This document shows, piece by piece, positions 6,681 through 13,565 of a DNA stretch of 17,471 nucleotides; within the stretch, counting starts at the first letter, position 1; every line of letters begins with the position of its first letter. The position numbers and the translations under genes are program-made. This DNA is from an uncultured Lachnospiraceae bacterium (GTDB lineage: Bacteria > Bacillota > Clostridia > Lachnospirales > Lachnospiraceae). The stretch covers positions 1-17,471 of the forward strand of contig CAJTRK010000048.1 of NCBI GenBank assembly GCA_910578475.1, in the 5' to 3' direction. Below the pieces are notes generated by a model. That model saw only the letters and a program-made list of their open reading frames with translations. It made no database searches and was not told the origin of the DNA.

Positions 6681-7112
6681 TTATCTCTGCTCTATTCTGA
6701 TTGTCCTGTAATTAAAACCAGACATTAAATTTTTCGCTATTTCAATTCGTATATAGTTTTCCGGGAGAATCTCTTCAATCAGATTAGCCCACTCTATCAG
6801 GCAGACCCCTTCCCCATAAAAGCAATCTTCATAACCGATTTCTTCCATCTCTTCGACATCCCCGATTCGATATACATCGAAATGATAAAACGGGATTCTT
6901 CCGTCTTCGTAAATCTGAAGAATCGTAAAAGTCGGGCTGTTTACGGAATCTGTAATGCCAAGCCCTGCCGCCAGGCCCTGTGTGAAAACGGTCTTTCCCA
7001 CGCCCAAATCACCAATCAGGGAATATACCTGTCCCGGCTTTGCGCTTTCTCCTATTTTTTTCCCAAGCGCATACGTCTCCTCCGCGCTGTGCGTTTCGAT
7101 TATCTGTTCCAT
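6681..7112 (-). CDS. tsaE: tRNA threonylcarbamoyladenosine biosynthesis ATPase TsaE
   Basis: P-loop ATPase that resets the TsaBD complex between t6A cycles. 143 residues is typical. Walker A is GDLGVGKT (about 34-41); NSPTFTILQIY (switch), FYHFDVYRI and LIEWANLIEEILP (with the conserved IEWA) follow in the expected order. The ATG at 7112 has only a weak upstream GGA. It precedes tsaB and follows the YcxB-like gene across a gap made of about 29-bp degenerate tandem repeats. Confidence 0.96.
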   Translation of the reverse strand: MEQIIETHSAEETYALGKKIGESAKPGQVYSLIGDLGVGKTVFTQGLAAGLGITDSVNSPTFTILQIYEDGRIPFYHFDVYRIGDVEEMEEIGYEDCFYGEGVCLIEWANLIEEILPENYIRIEIAKNLMSGFNYRTIRIEQR

Positions 7113-7165
7113 TTCTGCTGTCCGTTCCTGTAAACTCCTGGCTGCACCGAATCCGTTCCGGCTTC

Positions 7166-7281
7166 TGATTTCTGCGCCTTACCGGACTGACTCTGCTTTC
7201 TGCACCATACCAAGCCTGTCTCTGGTTTCTGAGCCTTGCCAGACCTGGCTCCCAATTTCACACCATGCCGCTCTCAACTTC
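7166..7281. repeat. Degenerate 28-29-bp tandem repeat between the YcxB-like gene and tsaE
   Basis: Units start at about 7166, 7194, 7223 and 7252. Each has a TTTCTG or similar segment, then CACC/GCCTT, CC, and ends with a CTC-type triplet. Three units align well by eye; the fourth is diverged. The array begins at the YcxB-like stop codon (7274-7276) and runs towards tsaE. No frame suggests a protein. Confidence 0.55.
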
Positions 7282-7753
7282 TGATTTTTACTTTTCCTGG
7301 CGGCATATGCGTCGAAATCATTTCAATGACTTTGTATTTATCTTCTCCGATGTCCTTTTTGGGAAAAATACAGGCATTGATTCTGGAAGTATATACGACG
7401 ATGCTTCTCCCGGTAGAAACCGCCTTGTGCATGTCTTCCCATTTCTGGCTGTCCACCGCGTCCCCCTGCGATACCTCGATGCCCTCCTCCGTCAGTTTGT
7501 AGTGCAGCGGATTCTTAAAAGAAGGATTTTTCAGCATCTGCTGTCTGGAACGCAGAAAGAGCGTCCAGGGCTGGTAAGCAAGCGCGATGATGCCTGCCAT
7601 CAGATAAATGATTTTTCTGTCGGAATAGAAAATCACCAGCAAAAGCGCACCCGCCGCCGTTCCCATCAGGCCGGCAAAGCTGCTGTATGTATGATGCAGC
7701 ATATAATCGTATAAAATACCCGCATCCATTTTTACATCGAATTCAACTTCCAT
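7274..7753 (-). CDS. YcxB-like membrane protein
   Basis: 159 residues. Two hydrophobic segments (about 24-44 and 48-66) are followed by a cytoplasm-type beta-rich domain reading LHYKLTEEGIEVSQG, SQKWEDMHKAVSTGRSIVVYTSR and NACIFPKKDIG. This is the order of the YcxB-like C-terminal domain (PF14317): N-terminal part, two TM helices, then the YcxB domain. Its function is not established. It has its own promoter and a leader with two stem-loops, and is the first gene of the run into tsaE, so it could cotranscribe with the t6A genes. The ATG at 7753 is preceded by GGAAGAAAGGAAG-type purine-rich sequence. Confidence 0.85.
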   Translation of the reverse strand: MEVEFDVKMDAGILYDYMLHHTYSSFAGLMGTAAGALLLVIFYSDRKIIYLMAGIIALAYQPWTLFLRSRQQMLKNPSFKNPLHYKLTEEGIEVSQGDAVDSQKWEDMHKAVSTGRSIVVYTSRINACIFPKKDIGEDKYKVIEMISTHMPPGKVKIRS

Positions 7754-7810
7754 GATAAATCGTTCTTCCTTTCTTCCCGTTTTGCCGTGTACAGCAAAGA
7801 CAATCGAGGA

Positions 7811-7835
7811 AAAGCACCTACATCGCAGGTGCTTT
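7811..7835 (-). terminator. Terminator or attenuator hairpin in the YcxB-like leader
   Basis: A perfect 9-bp stem (AAAGCACCT and AGGTGCTTT) with a 7-nt loop is followed on the minus strand by four U. It lies about 45-75 bp downstream of the candidate promoter at 7882-7909. A weaker 9-pair stem-loop (7843-7869, two G-U pairs) comes first. It can end transcription from the export operon or act as an attenuator for the YcxB-tsaE run. Confidence 0.55.
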
Positions 7836-7881
7836 TACACTAAAGGAATCGCTTCTGTATCAATCCCTTTTCTCTTATACT

Positions 7882-7909
7882 ATTATACCGAAATTCCTTC
7901 AAAGCGCAA
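7882..7909 (-). promoter_or_regulatory. Promoter candidate for the YcxB-tsaE-tsaB-rimI run
   Basis: A perfect TATAAT (7887-7882) with a 16-bp spacer to a weak -35 (TTGCGC, 7909-7904). It faces the YcxB-like gene across a leader of about 120 nt. Confidence 0.55.
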
Positions 7910-7915
7910 GAGCGA

Positions 7916-7959
7916 GTTAAGCGCATATATTTATTCGGGTTAAACACATATATTTATTC
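7916..7959. repeat. 23-bp tandem duplication over the export-permease stop codon
   Basis: GTTAAGCGCATATATTTATTC (7916-7936) recurs as a 21-bp copy at 7939-7959 with two changes, at a period of 23. On the minus strand both copies begin GAATAA, so the permease TAA (7954-7956) lies in the first transcribed copy and is repeated downstream. Confidence 0.75.
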
Positions 7960-9174
7960 ATGTCTCAGCGCTTCTATCGGGCTCAGTTTCGCCGCTTTCC
8001 TTGCCGGATAGATTCCAAAGAACAGACCGACTGCGGAAGAAAAGAGAGTTGCTCCGATAATGGTCGATATATGCGTCTTCGGTGTAATGTCGAGGACGGA
8101 ACAAACCGCGTTGCCGCCTAACATGCCAAGTATAATGCCGATGATTCCGCCGAGCATCGTAATAATCGCCGCTTCCGCCAGAAACTGCAGTAGAATGGAA
8201 CCGGTTCTTGCTCCCAGTGATTTACGAATACCAATTTCCCGTGTCCGCTCGGTCACGGACACGAGCATAATATTCATAACGCCGATACCGCCGACCAACA
8301 GGGAAATCGCCGCAACAAAGGAAATGAACATGGTCAGGATGCCAAGAATGCTGTCCATCTCGCCCGTCATATCCGAAATATTGTTGACGATAATCTGGTT
8401 TTCGCCCCAGGTTCCGTACTTTCCTTCCAACAGTTTTACAGCGTTCTGCGCCACTTCCGTACAATATTGCGTTTCTTCCGCAAAAATCAGAATATCGGTA
8501 AATTCTTCCGTCCAGAAGTAAAAGTCATTTGACATTACCGCGATTGGCACTTCAAGACTGACTCGTCCGCTTACGCCGGTACTGACAAAGCTCGTGGCAT
8601 TATCTTCCCGGATGCCGATAACCGTCAGTTCCTGTGAAATACCGTACAGCGTCAGTTCAAAGGACAGACCGATTACATCGGTCGTTCCGAACAGATTGAT
8701 TGCATCGCTTTCAGAAATGACGCAGACTCTGCTGCCGCTGTCCGCTTCTTCCGCCGTATAGTATCTTCCTTTGATAATTGGACCGCCTCCGCTGGAATAG
8801 TACTCCAGACCTTCTGTTCCGGCCGTAACCCTCGCTTCAAAATTTCCTTTCGGGCCATCCGCAGAGCCCCATCCTCCAAGTACAGGCGTAACTCCTTTTA
8901 CATGCTCGACCCGTTCTTTAATCATATCAAAATCTTCGTTCATGAACCGCATCGTAGTCGTTTCAAGCGTCGTATCCAGATACAGCTCTATCATGCCGCT
9001 TCCGATGCTCTCCAGTTCATCGTTAATCTGTCCTCTGACGCCGTTACCAATCGCCATGACCATAATGACCGAAGCAATACCTATGACAATACCGAGCATC
9101 GTCAGAACGGAACGTCCTTTATTGCTCCTGATATTCATCACGGCAATCTTTATGTATTCCCATATCTGTGCCAT
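7954..9174 (-). CDS. MacB/FtsX-type ABC transporter permease
   Basis: 406 residues with the MacB topology: one N-terminal TM helix (about 21-43, SVLTMLGIVIGIASVIMVMAIG), a large extracytoplasmic MacB_PCD-like domain (about 50-270), then three C-terminal helices (near 280, 335 and 370) with the FtsX signature TERTREIGIRKSLGAR between the first two, ending PIEALRHE. Such permeases act mechanically with an ATPase and an adaptor to export peptides, macrolides or other substrates; the substrate is unknown. AGGGGAG seven bases upstream supports the start. The adaptor stop is only four bases before it, so translation is probably coupled. Confidence 0.93.
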   Translation of the reverse strand: MAQIWEYIKIAVMNIRSNKGRSVLTMLGIVIGIASVIMVMAIGNGVRGQINDELESIGSGMIELYLDTTLETTTMRFMNEDFDMIKERVEHVKGVTPVLGGWGSADGPKGNFEARVTAGTEGLEYYSSGGGPIIKGRYYTAEEADSGSRVCVISESDAINLFGTTDVIGLSFELTLYGISQELTVIGIREDNATSFVSTGVSGRVSLEVPIAVMSNDFYFWTEEFTDILIFAEETQYCTEVAQNAVKLLEGKYGTWGENQIIVNNISDMTGEMDSILGILTMFISFVAAISLLVGGIGVMNIMLVSVTERTREIGIRKSLGARTGSILLQFLAEAAIITMLGGIIGIILGMLGGNAVCSVLDITPKTHISTIIGATLFSSAVGLFFGIYPARKAAKLSPIEALRHE

Positions 9175-9178
9175 ATGT

Positions 9179-10582
9179 TTACTCCCCTGCTATTGCCGTG
9201 ACCGGCATGCCTTCTTCCAGCCCCATTACTACGGTGCTTACAATCTGGTCTCCTTCGTTCAATCCCTCTTTAATTTCACAAAGCGTATTGGAGGAAATAC
9301 CCGTTACAACACTTTTCTTAACCAGAATACCGTTTTCAACGGCGTATACAAAACTTCCGTCCTGGTCGCTGTTGATGACTTCAATCGGCACAACCAATAC
9401 CTGCTCCGCCATTTCGGTGTGTACCGCCACTTTTGCCTCCACCCCGAGAAAAATACCGGAATCAGGATTCTCTATCTTGATTTCCACGCCGACAACTGCC
9501 GCGCCGCTGTTATTGGTCGTTGCCATACCGTTGATTTTTGCTACTTTGCCCTGATATACATTGCCGGCAATTGTGACATCCACTTCCTGCCCCAATGCGA
9601 TTTTCGCCAAATCATATTTGGAAACGGAAATCTCTACTTTTACTTTCTCCGTGCTTTCCAATGTAACCATCTGTGTGCCGACCGTCGGCGTGCTTCCCTC
9701 TACGACGCTCATTTCCGTGATGACGCCGTCAAAATCCGCAATAACACCGCCTTCTACTTCTTCAATGGAAGATAACGTCTCTTCGGCGTTAATCTTTTCA
9801 ATCTGAGTGTCCGCAACCAGCTTGCTTTTACTTCCACTGTTCAAAGAACCGCTTTCCGAAGAGCTTTTCTGAGACTTCATTTCGCTTCTGTATTCTTTGT
9901 ATGCGGCGATTTTTTCTTCGTATTCTTTCACCTCATTCTGCCAATTCTCGATTTCGTCATTATGCTGTTGTTCATATGTATTTAACTGAATCAGCTTCTG
10001 CAGATTCATATATTCTTCCGAACCCGGGTCGTTCTGCCAGTCCAACAGCGAAATTTGCAGCAAAGCCCCTTCCTTTGCAAGCGAATCCTGCTTATCGGTA
10101 ATCTTCTGGTTCAATTCCTTTACATAGTTTTCGCTGTCTTCAATCTGCTGGTCCAACACTTCCAGATTAACATTCGCTTCTCCAAGCTCGCTGATATATT
10201 TGTTGTTTTTAATCATGCTGCTTTCATATTCGCCCTCATTGGACTGCAGTTTCAGTTCTGCAAGCTGCTTTTCATCCGCCAGCGCTTCCTCATCATATGC
10301 GTACAGCTTCTGGCCTTTTTTTACGCTGTCTCCCGCTGCTACATCTACCGTACCGACCTTCACCGCGAGCGGCGCGAAATAAGACTTGCTCTCTTCCGTT
10401 TTCACCGTACCGCTTGTACTGACAATCTGCTCCACATCGCCCCTCGATACCGGCATTGTATAAACGACCGGCAAAACATTCTGCGCCGCGATTTTGTTCA
10501 TCAGCACAAAAAGAACGATAATTGCTGCCAGCACGCCGAAAATACACCGCTTAATGATTTTCTTCTTTTTGGCCTTATCCAT
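9179..10582 (-). CDS. HlyD/MacA-like membrane fusion (adaptor) protein
   Basis: 467 residues. Basic N terminus with one membrane anchor (about 10-30), then a beta-strand lipoyl half (VVYTMPVSRGDVEQIVSTSGTV and the KVGTVDVAAGDSVKKGQ biotinyl-lipoyl loop, about 70-100), a long helical hairpin (about 105-265, many charged heptads), a second lipoyl half (GGVIADFDGVITEMSVVEG), and beta-barrel and membrane-proximal parts to the C terminus. This is the periplasmic adaptor layout, used in Gram-positives as an extracytoplasmic partner of MacB-like permeases. It lies between the ATPase and permease genes. A 13-codon ORF overlaps its start. Confidence 0.9.
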   Translation of the reverse strand: MDKAKKKKIIKRCIFGVLAAIIVLFVLMNKIAAQNVLPVVYTMPVSRGDVEQIVSTSGTVKTEESKSYFAPLAVKVGTVDVAAGDSVKKGQKLYAYDEEALADEKQLAELKLQSNEGEYESSMIKNNKYISELGEANVNLEVLDQQIEDSENYVKELNQKITDKQDSLAKEGALLQISLLDWQNDPGSEEYMNLQKLIQLNTYEQQHNDEIENWQNEVKEYEEKIAAYKEYRSEMKSQKSSSESGSLNSGSKSKLVADTQIEKINAEETLSSIEEVEGGVIADFDGVITEMSVVEGSTPTVGTQMVTLESTEKVKVEISVSKYDLAKIALGQEVDVTIAGNVYQGKVAKINGMATTNNSGAAVVGVEIKIENPDSGIFLGVEAKVAVHTEMAEQVLVVPIEVINSDQDGSFVYAVENGILVKKSVVTGISSNTLCEIKEGLNEGDQIVSTVVMGLEEGMPVTAIAGE

Positions 10583-10643
10583 CGGTATCTTTTCTTTCTT
10601 CTCTTTTTTCCTTCATTTTAACAAACTTGCTCCTTTCTCCCCT

Positions 10644-11375
10644 TTACGATTCCTGTTCTGTTTCAGGTTCTTTTATTTGCTCCGGCTTCTGGCCGGCTCC
10701 GGAATCCTGTACGATTTGTCCGTCGATAATCTTAATGACCCGTTTCGCCTGTTTGGCAATTTCATTATCATGAGTAATCAGAATAACTGTCCTTCCCTCT
10801 TCATGGAGCGACTTCAAAATCCCCATAATCTCCTTGCTGGAGCCGGAATCCAGATTTCCGGTAGGCTCGTCTGCAAGAATGATGGGCGGCGCCTGCGCGA
10901 TTGCCCTCGCTATGGCCACACGCTGCTGTTGTCCGCCGGACATCTCCGAAGGTTTATGCGTCTTTCTTTTTCCCAGTCCCACCTTGTCTAGCGCCGTATC
11001 AGCGAGTCTCAGCCGCTCCCGTTTTCCGACCCCCCGATAAATCAACGGCAGTTCCACGTTCTCCAACGCAGTCAGACCGGCAATCAGGTTAAATCCCTGA
11101 AAAATAAAACCAATTTCCTTATTCCGTACATCCGACAGTTCATTGTCACTCATGTGCGACACATCCTGCCCATGCAGAAAATAATTCCCACTGGTCGGGG
11201 TATCCAGACATCCGAGCATATTCATCAGAGTGGACTTACCCGAACCGGACTGTCCGATAATCGCCACAAATTCATTCTCGTCAATTGTCAGACTCACATG
11301 ATTTAATGCCTTCACTTCATTTTCACCAGGATTATATATCTTACAGATATCCTGTATTTCCACTAACGCGCTCAT
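10644..11375 (-). CDS. ABC transporter ATP-binding protein (MacB/LolD type)
   Basis: 243 residues. Walker A GQSGSGKST (41-49), Q-loop IFQGFNLI, signature MSGGQQQRVAIARA, Walker B IILADEPTGNLD and H-loop ITHD are intact, so it should hydrolyse ATP. PTGNLDSGSS is typical of the LolD/MacB subfamily that pairs with FtsX-like permeases. The C-terminal tail (GAGQKPEQIKEPETEQES) is acidic and probably disordered. I start at 11375 (MSALVEIQD), with AAAGGGGAG just upstream; an ATG at 11399 adds eight residues translating the ribosome binding site. It leads the three-gene export operon, behind a highly structured leader. Confidence 0.94.
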   Translation of the reverse strand: MSALVEIQDICKIYNPGENEVKALNHVSLTIDENEFVAIIGQSGSGKSTLMNMLGCLDTPTSGNYFLHGQDVSHMSDNELSDVRNKEIGFIFQGFNLIAGLTALENVELPLIYRGVGKRERLRLADTALDKVGLGKRKTHKPSEMSGGQQQRVAIARAIAQAPPIILADEPTGNLDSGSSKEIMGILKSLHEEGRTVILITHDNEIAKQAKRVIKIIDGQIVQDSGAGQKPEQIKEPETEQES

Positions 11376-11400
11376 GAACTCCCCTTTCCTCCCTTTCATA

Positions 11401-11508
11401 ATCCGGACTTAACCGGACTATCATTCTACTTCCTGACAGAATCAGGATATATGACGTATATGATTCTGTCGGTCAATGACGATTTACCACAGTAAATCGT
11501 CATTGACC
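11401..11508 (-). promoter_or_regulatory. Leader of the ABC operon with three successive dyads
   Basis: Next to the start point lies a perfect 17-bp inverted repeat (arms 11471-11487 and 11492-11508, loop CACA on the plus strand). A perfect 10-bp dyad abuts it (GACAGAATCA at 11435-11444, TGATTCTGTC at 11461-11470). A third small CCGG-containing dyad lies at about 11401-11420. No U tract follows any of them. They could be repressor operators around the transcription start or successive stem-loops in the 5' UTR. Confidence 0.65.
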
Positions 11509-11509
11509 T

Positions 11510-11515
11510 ATTATA
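11510..11515 (-). promoter_or_regulatory. -10 element for the ABC export operon
   Basis: A perfect TATAAT two bases upstream of the 17-bp inverted repeat. At 16-18 bp no good -35 is present (GGGGAT-like), so the promoter may need an activator. Transcription would start inside the left arm of the repeat. Confidence 0.5.
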
Positions 11516-11631
11516 CTATATATAACGTCTCATCCCCATTAAATATCTTCAAATAATTTCTTAAAATTTCTGAAATTTTTTCAGAAGATATTCTTCACTC
11601 TTTCCAGCTGCATCATAAAAACGCGCTTTCC

Positions 11632-11712
11632 AGGTATTTCTCACACTAATAACCATGCCTTTCTCTCAACCTGCGATATTTGCGCCGCAGGCACAAACCA
11701 TCAACGGGAAGA
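11632..11712. repeat. Dispersed repeat, copy B (partner at 1375-1450)
   Basis: Contains, on the minus strand, GGTTTGTG, CGGCGCAAA, GCAG, GAGAAAGG and CATGGTTAT in the same order as copy A. It runs directly into a double hairpin at 11708-11796, forming one composite element in an otherwise gene-free gap. Confidence 0.6.
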
Positions 11713-11796
11713 ACGCCGCATTTTAGGCATTCTTCGGTGTGAAGAAGTTCTTAGCGAAACGCCCTCTGGCGTGAGCATTAGAACTTCTTTCCACAC
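11708..11796. repeat. REP-like double hairpin, related to 5847-5948
   Basis: First dyad: GAAGAACGCC (11708-11717) with GGCATTCTTC (11726-11735), nine of ten paired. Second: outer arms GTGTGAAGAAGTTCT (from 11737) and AGAACTTCTT...CACAC (to 11796) with inner dyad ACGCC/GGCGT. The order small hairpin, GTGTGAAGAAG, then long dyad ending CACAC matches the copy between tsaB and rimI, though the inner sequences differ. Confidence 0.7.
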
Positions 11797-11935
11797 TATA
11801 ACAGTTCAATCTTAATCTGAATCATGTGAAATCTTAACTTAACCTTAATTCAGATATCGGATTTTCAAGTTCCTTTTCATCTTACGATTGTCCTTATCCT
11901 TTTATGCTTCATAATCCTGATATGTCCTGTTATTG
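11797..11935. other. Gene-free AT-rich stretch
   Basis: No ORF or clear signal. On the minus strand several closely spaced TTAAG motifs occur (about 11812-11850), which could be a tandem binding site for a response regulator, but the spacing is irregular. Confidence 0.3.
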
Positions 11936-12040
11936 TTATGCTTCTTTTACATTAACGCTCTCATCATACAGCAATACGATACGAATCTCCATACTTCTTC
12001 CGGTCGTATCTGAGTTGTATTCCGGATGTATTTCAGACGC
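11936..12040 (-). pseudogene. Possible C-terminal gene remnant
   Basis: One minus frame reads EIHPEYNSDTTGRSMEIRI and then VLLYDESVNVKEA before a stop at 11936. This looks more protein-like than its surroundings; the GRSMEIRI part loosely recalls the end of OmpA/MotB-type domains. Upstream the frame runs into a terminator and a MITE, with no plausible start. I read it as a possible 3' fragment of a lost gene, with low confidence. Confidence 0.25.
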
Positions 12041-12069
12041 AAAAAGAGCCCCCGCACTGGGAGCCCTTT
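12041..12069 (-). terminator. Rho-independent terminator downstream of the ECF gene
   Basis: On the minus strand AAAGGGCTCCC pairs with GGGGGCTCTTT (11 pairs, two G-U) around the loop AGTGC, followed by U residues. It would end the transcript of the ECF S-component gene, so the MITE at 12086-12325 would lie in that gene's 3' UTR. Confidence 0.8.
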
Positions 12070-12085
12070 CCGTTTCTTCATTATT

Positions 12086-12325
12086 ATAATCAGGTAATTG
12101 TGAAACGCATGATTCCAAGATAGTAGTTGTGTGAAACAGGCAAATCGCAAGCAGGGCGCTATATTGCCGCAATGCCACTGAAAGTGGCTATGTGTTTCTG
12201 ACGCCGTATTTTGGCGTCTTATGCACCGCTGCGAGCGACAGTGCAGCGAAAGCGGGCCCTGCGGTGATTGTCTGTTTTGTACAACGGGAACCTTCGAAAA
12301 CAGAGTTTCACAATTACCTAATTAT
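12086..12325. mobile_element. MITE-like element with 21-bp terminal inverted repeats
   Basis: The ends ATAATCAGGTAATTGTGAAAC (12086-12106) and its complement at 12305-12325 match at 20 of 21 positions. The 240-bp interior has no transposase or other credible ORF but several perfect hairpins: GCCACT/AGTGGC (12174-12188), GACGCC/GGCGTC (12200-12218) and CTGTTTT/AAAACAG (12272-12303). It starts eight bases past the ECF stop codon. AT-rich flanks (CTTCATTATT on the left, TATGAATATTATGAAG on the right) prevent a firm call of a target duplication. Non-autonomous; it would need a transposase from elsewhere. Confidence 0.75.
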
Positions 12326-12333
12326 TATGAATA

Positions 12334-13101
12334 TTATGAAGCCTTATGATATGCCGATTCACGAATCTGTCTGGGGGAATGGTCCGCTTTCAGAACCGGA
12401 CTTAACTGCTTGTATACAAGCAGCGTAATAACCGAAACGCTGGCTCCTTTGATAAGATTAAGCGGCGCGACCGCCAGGCATACAAAGCTGGTAATATTGG
12501 TAATGGACCCGTTAATCGCGGTTCCCATACCTATCAGGGCTTCCATCGGCATGCCAAACAGCTGCGCAAATTTGGGCAGCAGATAAACCGCGTTGAAAGC
12601 AGTCCCAAAAACCGTCATGCAGAATGTGCCTGCGATGCTTCCGATAACCGCCGTCTTTTTGGTTTTATGAAACAGGTAGATAATCGACGCCGGGAGCAGA
12701 AAACTGCATCCTACCGCAAAGTTTGCCAGTTCCCCGACGAACGCTGTGCTCGTTGACTTAAACAGCAGTTTCAGGACAATTTTGCAAAACTCTACCATCA
12801 CGCCTGCAACCGGGCCGAACGCAAATGCAGCAATCAACGCCGGAAGCTCGCTGAAATCAAGCTTGTAAAATCCCGGTGCAAAAGGCATCGGTATTTCGAA
12901 CAGCATCAAAATTGCGGAAATTGCGGAAAACATGCCTATCATCGCAATTTTTCTCGTGCTGAATACCCGCTCTGCGGTCTGCGTTTTCTTTGCCGCAAAC
13001 TTTTCCGCCGCATACGCCACAACAAAGAGCCCCGCGACTACCGCAAGAAATTGCAGCAAAAAGATAACGTTCTCCTGAATACTTTGTAACAGTTCACTCA
13101 T
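12334..13101 (-). CDS. ECF transporter S component, probably riboflavin (RibU-like)
   Basis: 255 residues, highly hydrophobic. It is the substrate-binding membrane subunit of an energy-coupling factor transporter, which uses shared EcfA/A'/T subunits encoded elsewhere. FAPGFYKLDFSELPALIAAF (about 83-102), then GPVAGVMVEFCKIVLKLL, match the RibU region that includes the riboflavin-binding loop. An additional N-terminal TM helix (about 12-34) and linker precede the usual six-helix core. GGAGG nine bases before the ATG at 13101 decides the start; an ATG at 13131 would translate that site. The FMN riboswitch with terminator upstream strongly supports riboflavin as substrate. A MITE follows the stop codon. 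Confidence 0.9.
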   Translation of the reverse strand: MSELLQSIQENVIFLLQFLAVVAGLFVVAYAAEKFAAKKTQTAERVFSTRKIAMIGMFSAISAILMLFEIPMPFAPGFYKLDFSELPALIAAFAFGPVAGVMVEFCKIVLKLLFKSTSTAFVGELANFAVGCSFLLPASIIYLFHKTKKTAVIGSIAGTFCMTVFGTAFNAVYLLPKFAQLFGMPMEALIGMGTAINGSITNITSFVCLAVAPLNLIKGASVSVITLLVYKQLSPVLKADHSPRQIRESAYHKAS

Positions 13102-13209
13102 TTTTCTTCCTCCGTTTCTGAAGCGTTCCAACGCTCACACTAATGAAAAGATTTAAAATGACAAAAAGGAGATTTCTTCGATTTTTTTACATTTTGGTTT
13201 CCGCAATGC

Positions 13210-13236
13210 AAAAACCCCGGATATAAATCCGGGGTT
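13210..13236 (-). terminator. Terminator platform of the FMN riboswitch
   Basis: A perfect 10-bp stem (AACCCCGGAT / ATCCGGGGTT, 4-nt loop) with a U run on the minus strand, about 95 nt downstream of the aptamer and 110 bp ahead of the ECF gene start. This indicates control by premature transcription termination when FMN is bound. Confidence 0.9.
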
Positions 13237-13332
13237 CTTACGCACACTCTTTTATGGAAAACATACTTTCTCTGATACCGCCCAAAGGAACTGCCGTATC
13301 AAAGCGTTATGCCGTCGCATACAAAATGTCGT

Positions 13333-13543
13333 TTCTTCTTTCATCCAGACTGTACTGTTGGTTACGGATTCTGACCGTATCAGCCGGGCACGACGCTTTC
13401 CGGCCGACTTTTGAATATTCTGTCCTGCCGCTTTTCGTCTTACGCCGGGTCGTGGACTCATCTCTCAGACGCGTGCACAGTTTTCTGCGCATCGTTTCCG
13501 TGAGCTTCACCACCAGTAGGGAATTTCACCCTGCCCCGAAGAA
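13333..13543 (-). ncRNA. FMN riboswitch (RFN element), expanded
   Basis: On the minus strand the hallmark 5' segment TTCGGGGCAGGGTGAAATTC is followed by CCTACTGGTGGTGAAGC. The middle block GAGTCCACGACCCG corresponds to the AGCCCGYGA consensus. The 3' part contains GTCAGAATCCG, AACCAACAGTACAGTCTGGA and TGAAAGAAGAA. P1 forms between TTCTTC (13543-13538) and GAAGAA (13338-13333). The aptamer is about 211 nt, well above the usual length, because two peripheral regions between the conserved blocks are enlarged. With its terminator it should repress the riboflavin-uptake gene when FMN is plentiful. Confidence 0.95.
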
Positions 13544-13565
13544 CTTGCCTTTATGTATTTTGTAT

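Noticed and set aside
7166..7281. CRISPR-like array
   Set aside because: Units are contiguous and degenerate, with no constant repeats separated by unique spacers.
8942..9775. 277-codon plus ORF
   Set aside because: Antisense to the well-supported permease and adaptor genes; composition is that of a shadow frame.
10055..10621. 188-codon plus ORF
   Set aside because: Antisense to the adaptor gene's coiled-coil region; hydrophobic bias is an antisense artefact.
11568..11586. TTCTGAAA/TTTCAGAA dyad as a terminator
   Set aside because: Very AT-rich, no gene ends nearby in the right direction and no proper U tract.
11904..12428. Plus-strand ORFs in the gene-poor gap
   Set aside because: They cross the terminator and MITE ends and resemble no protein.
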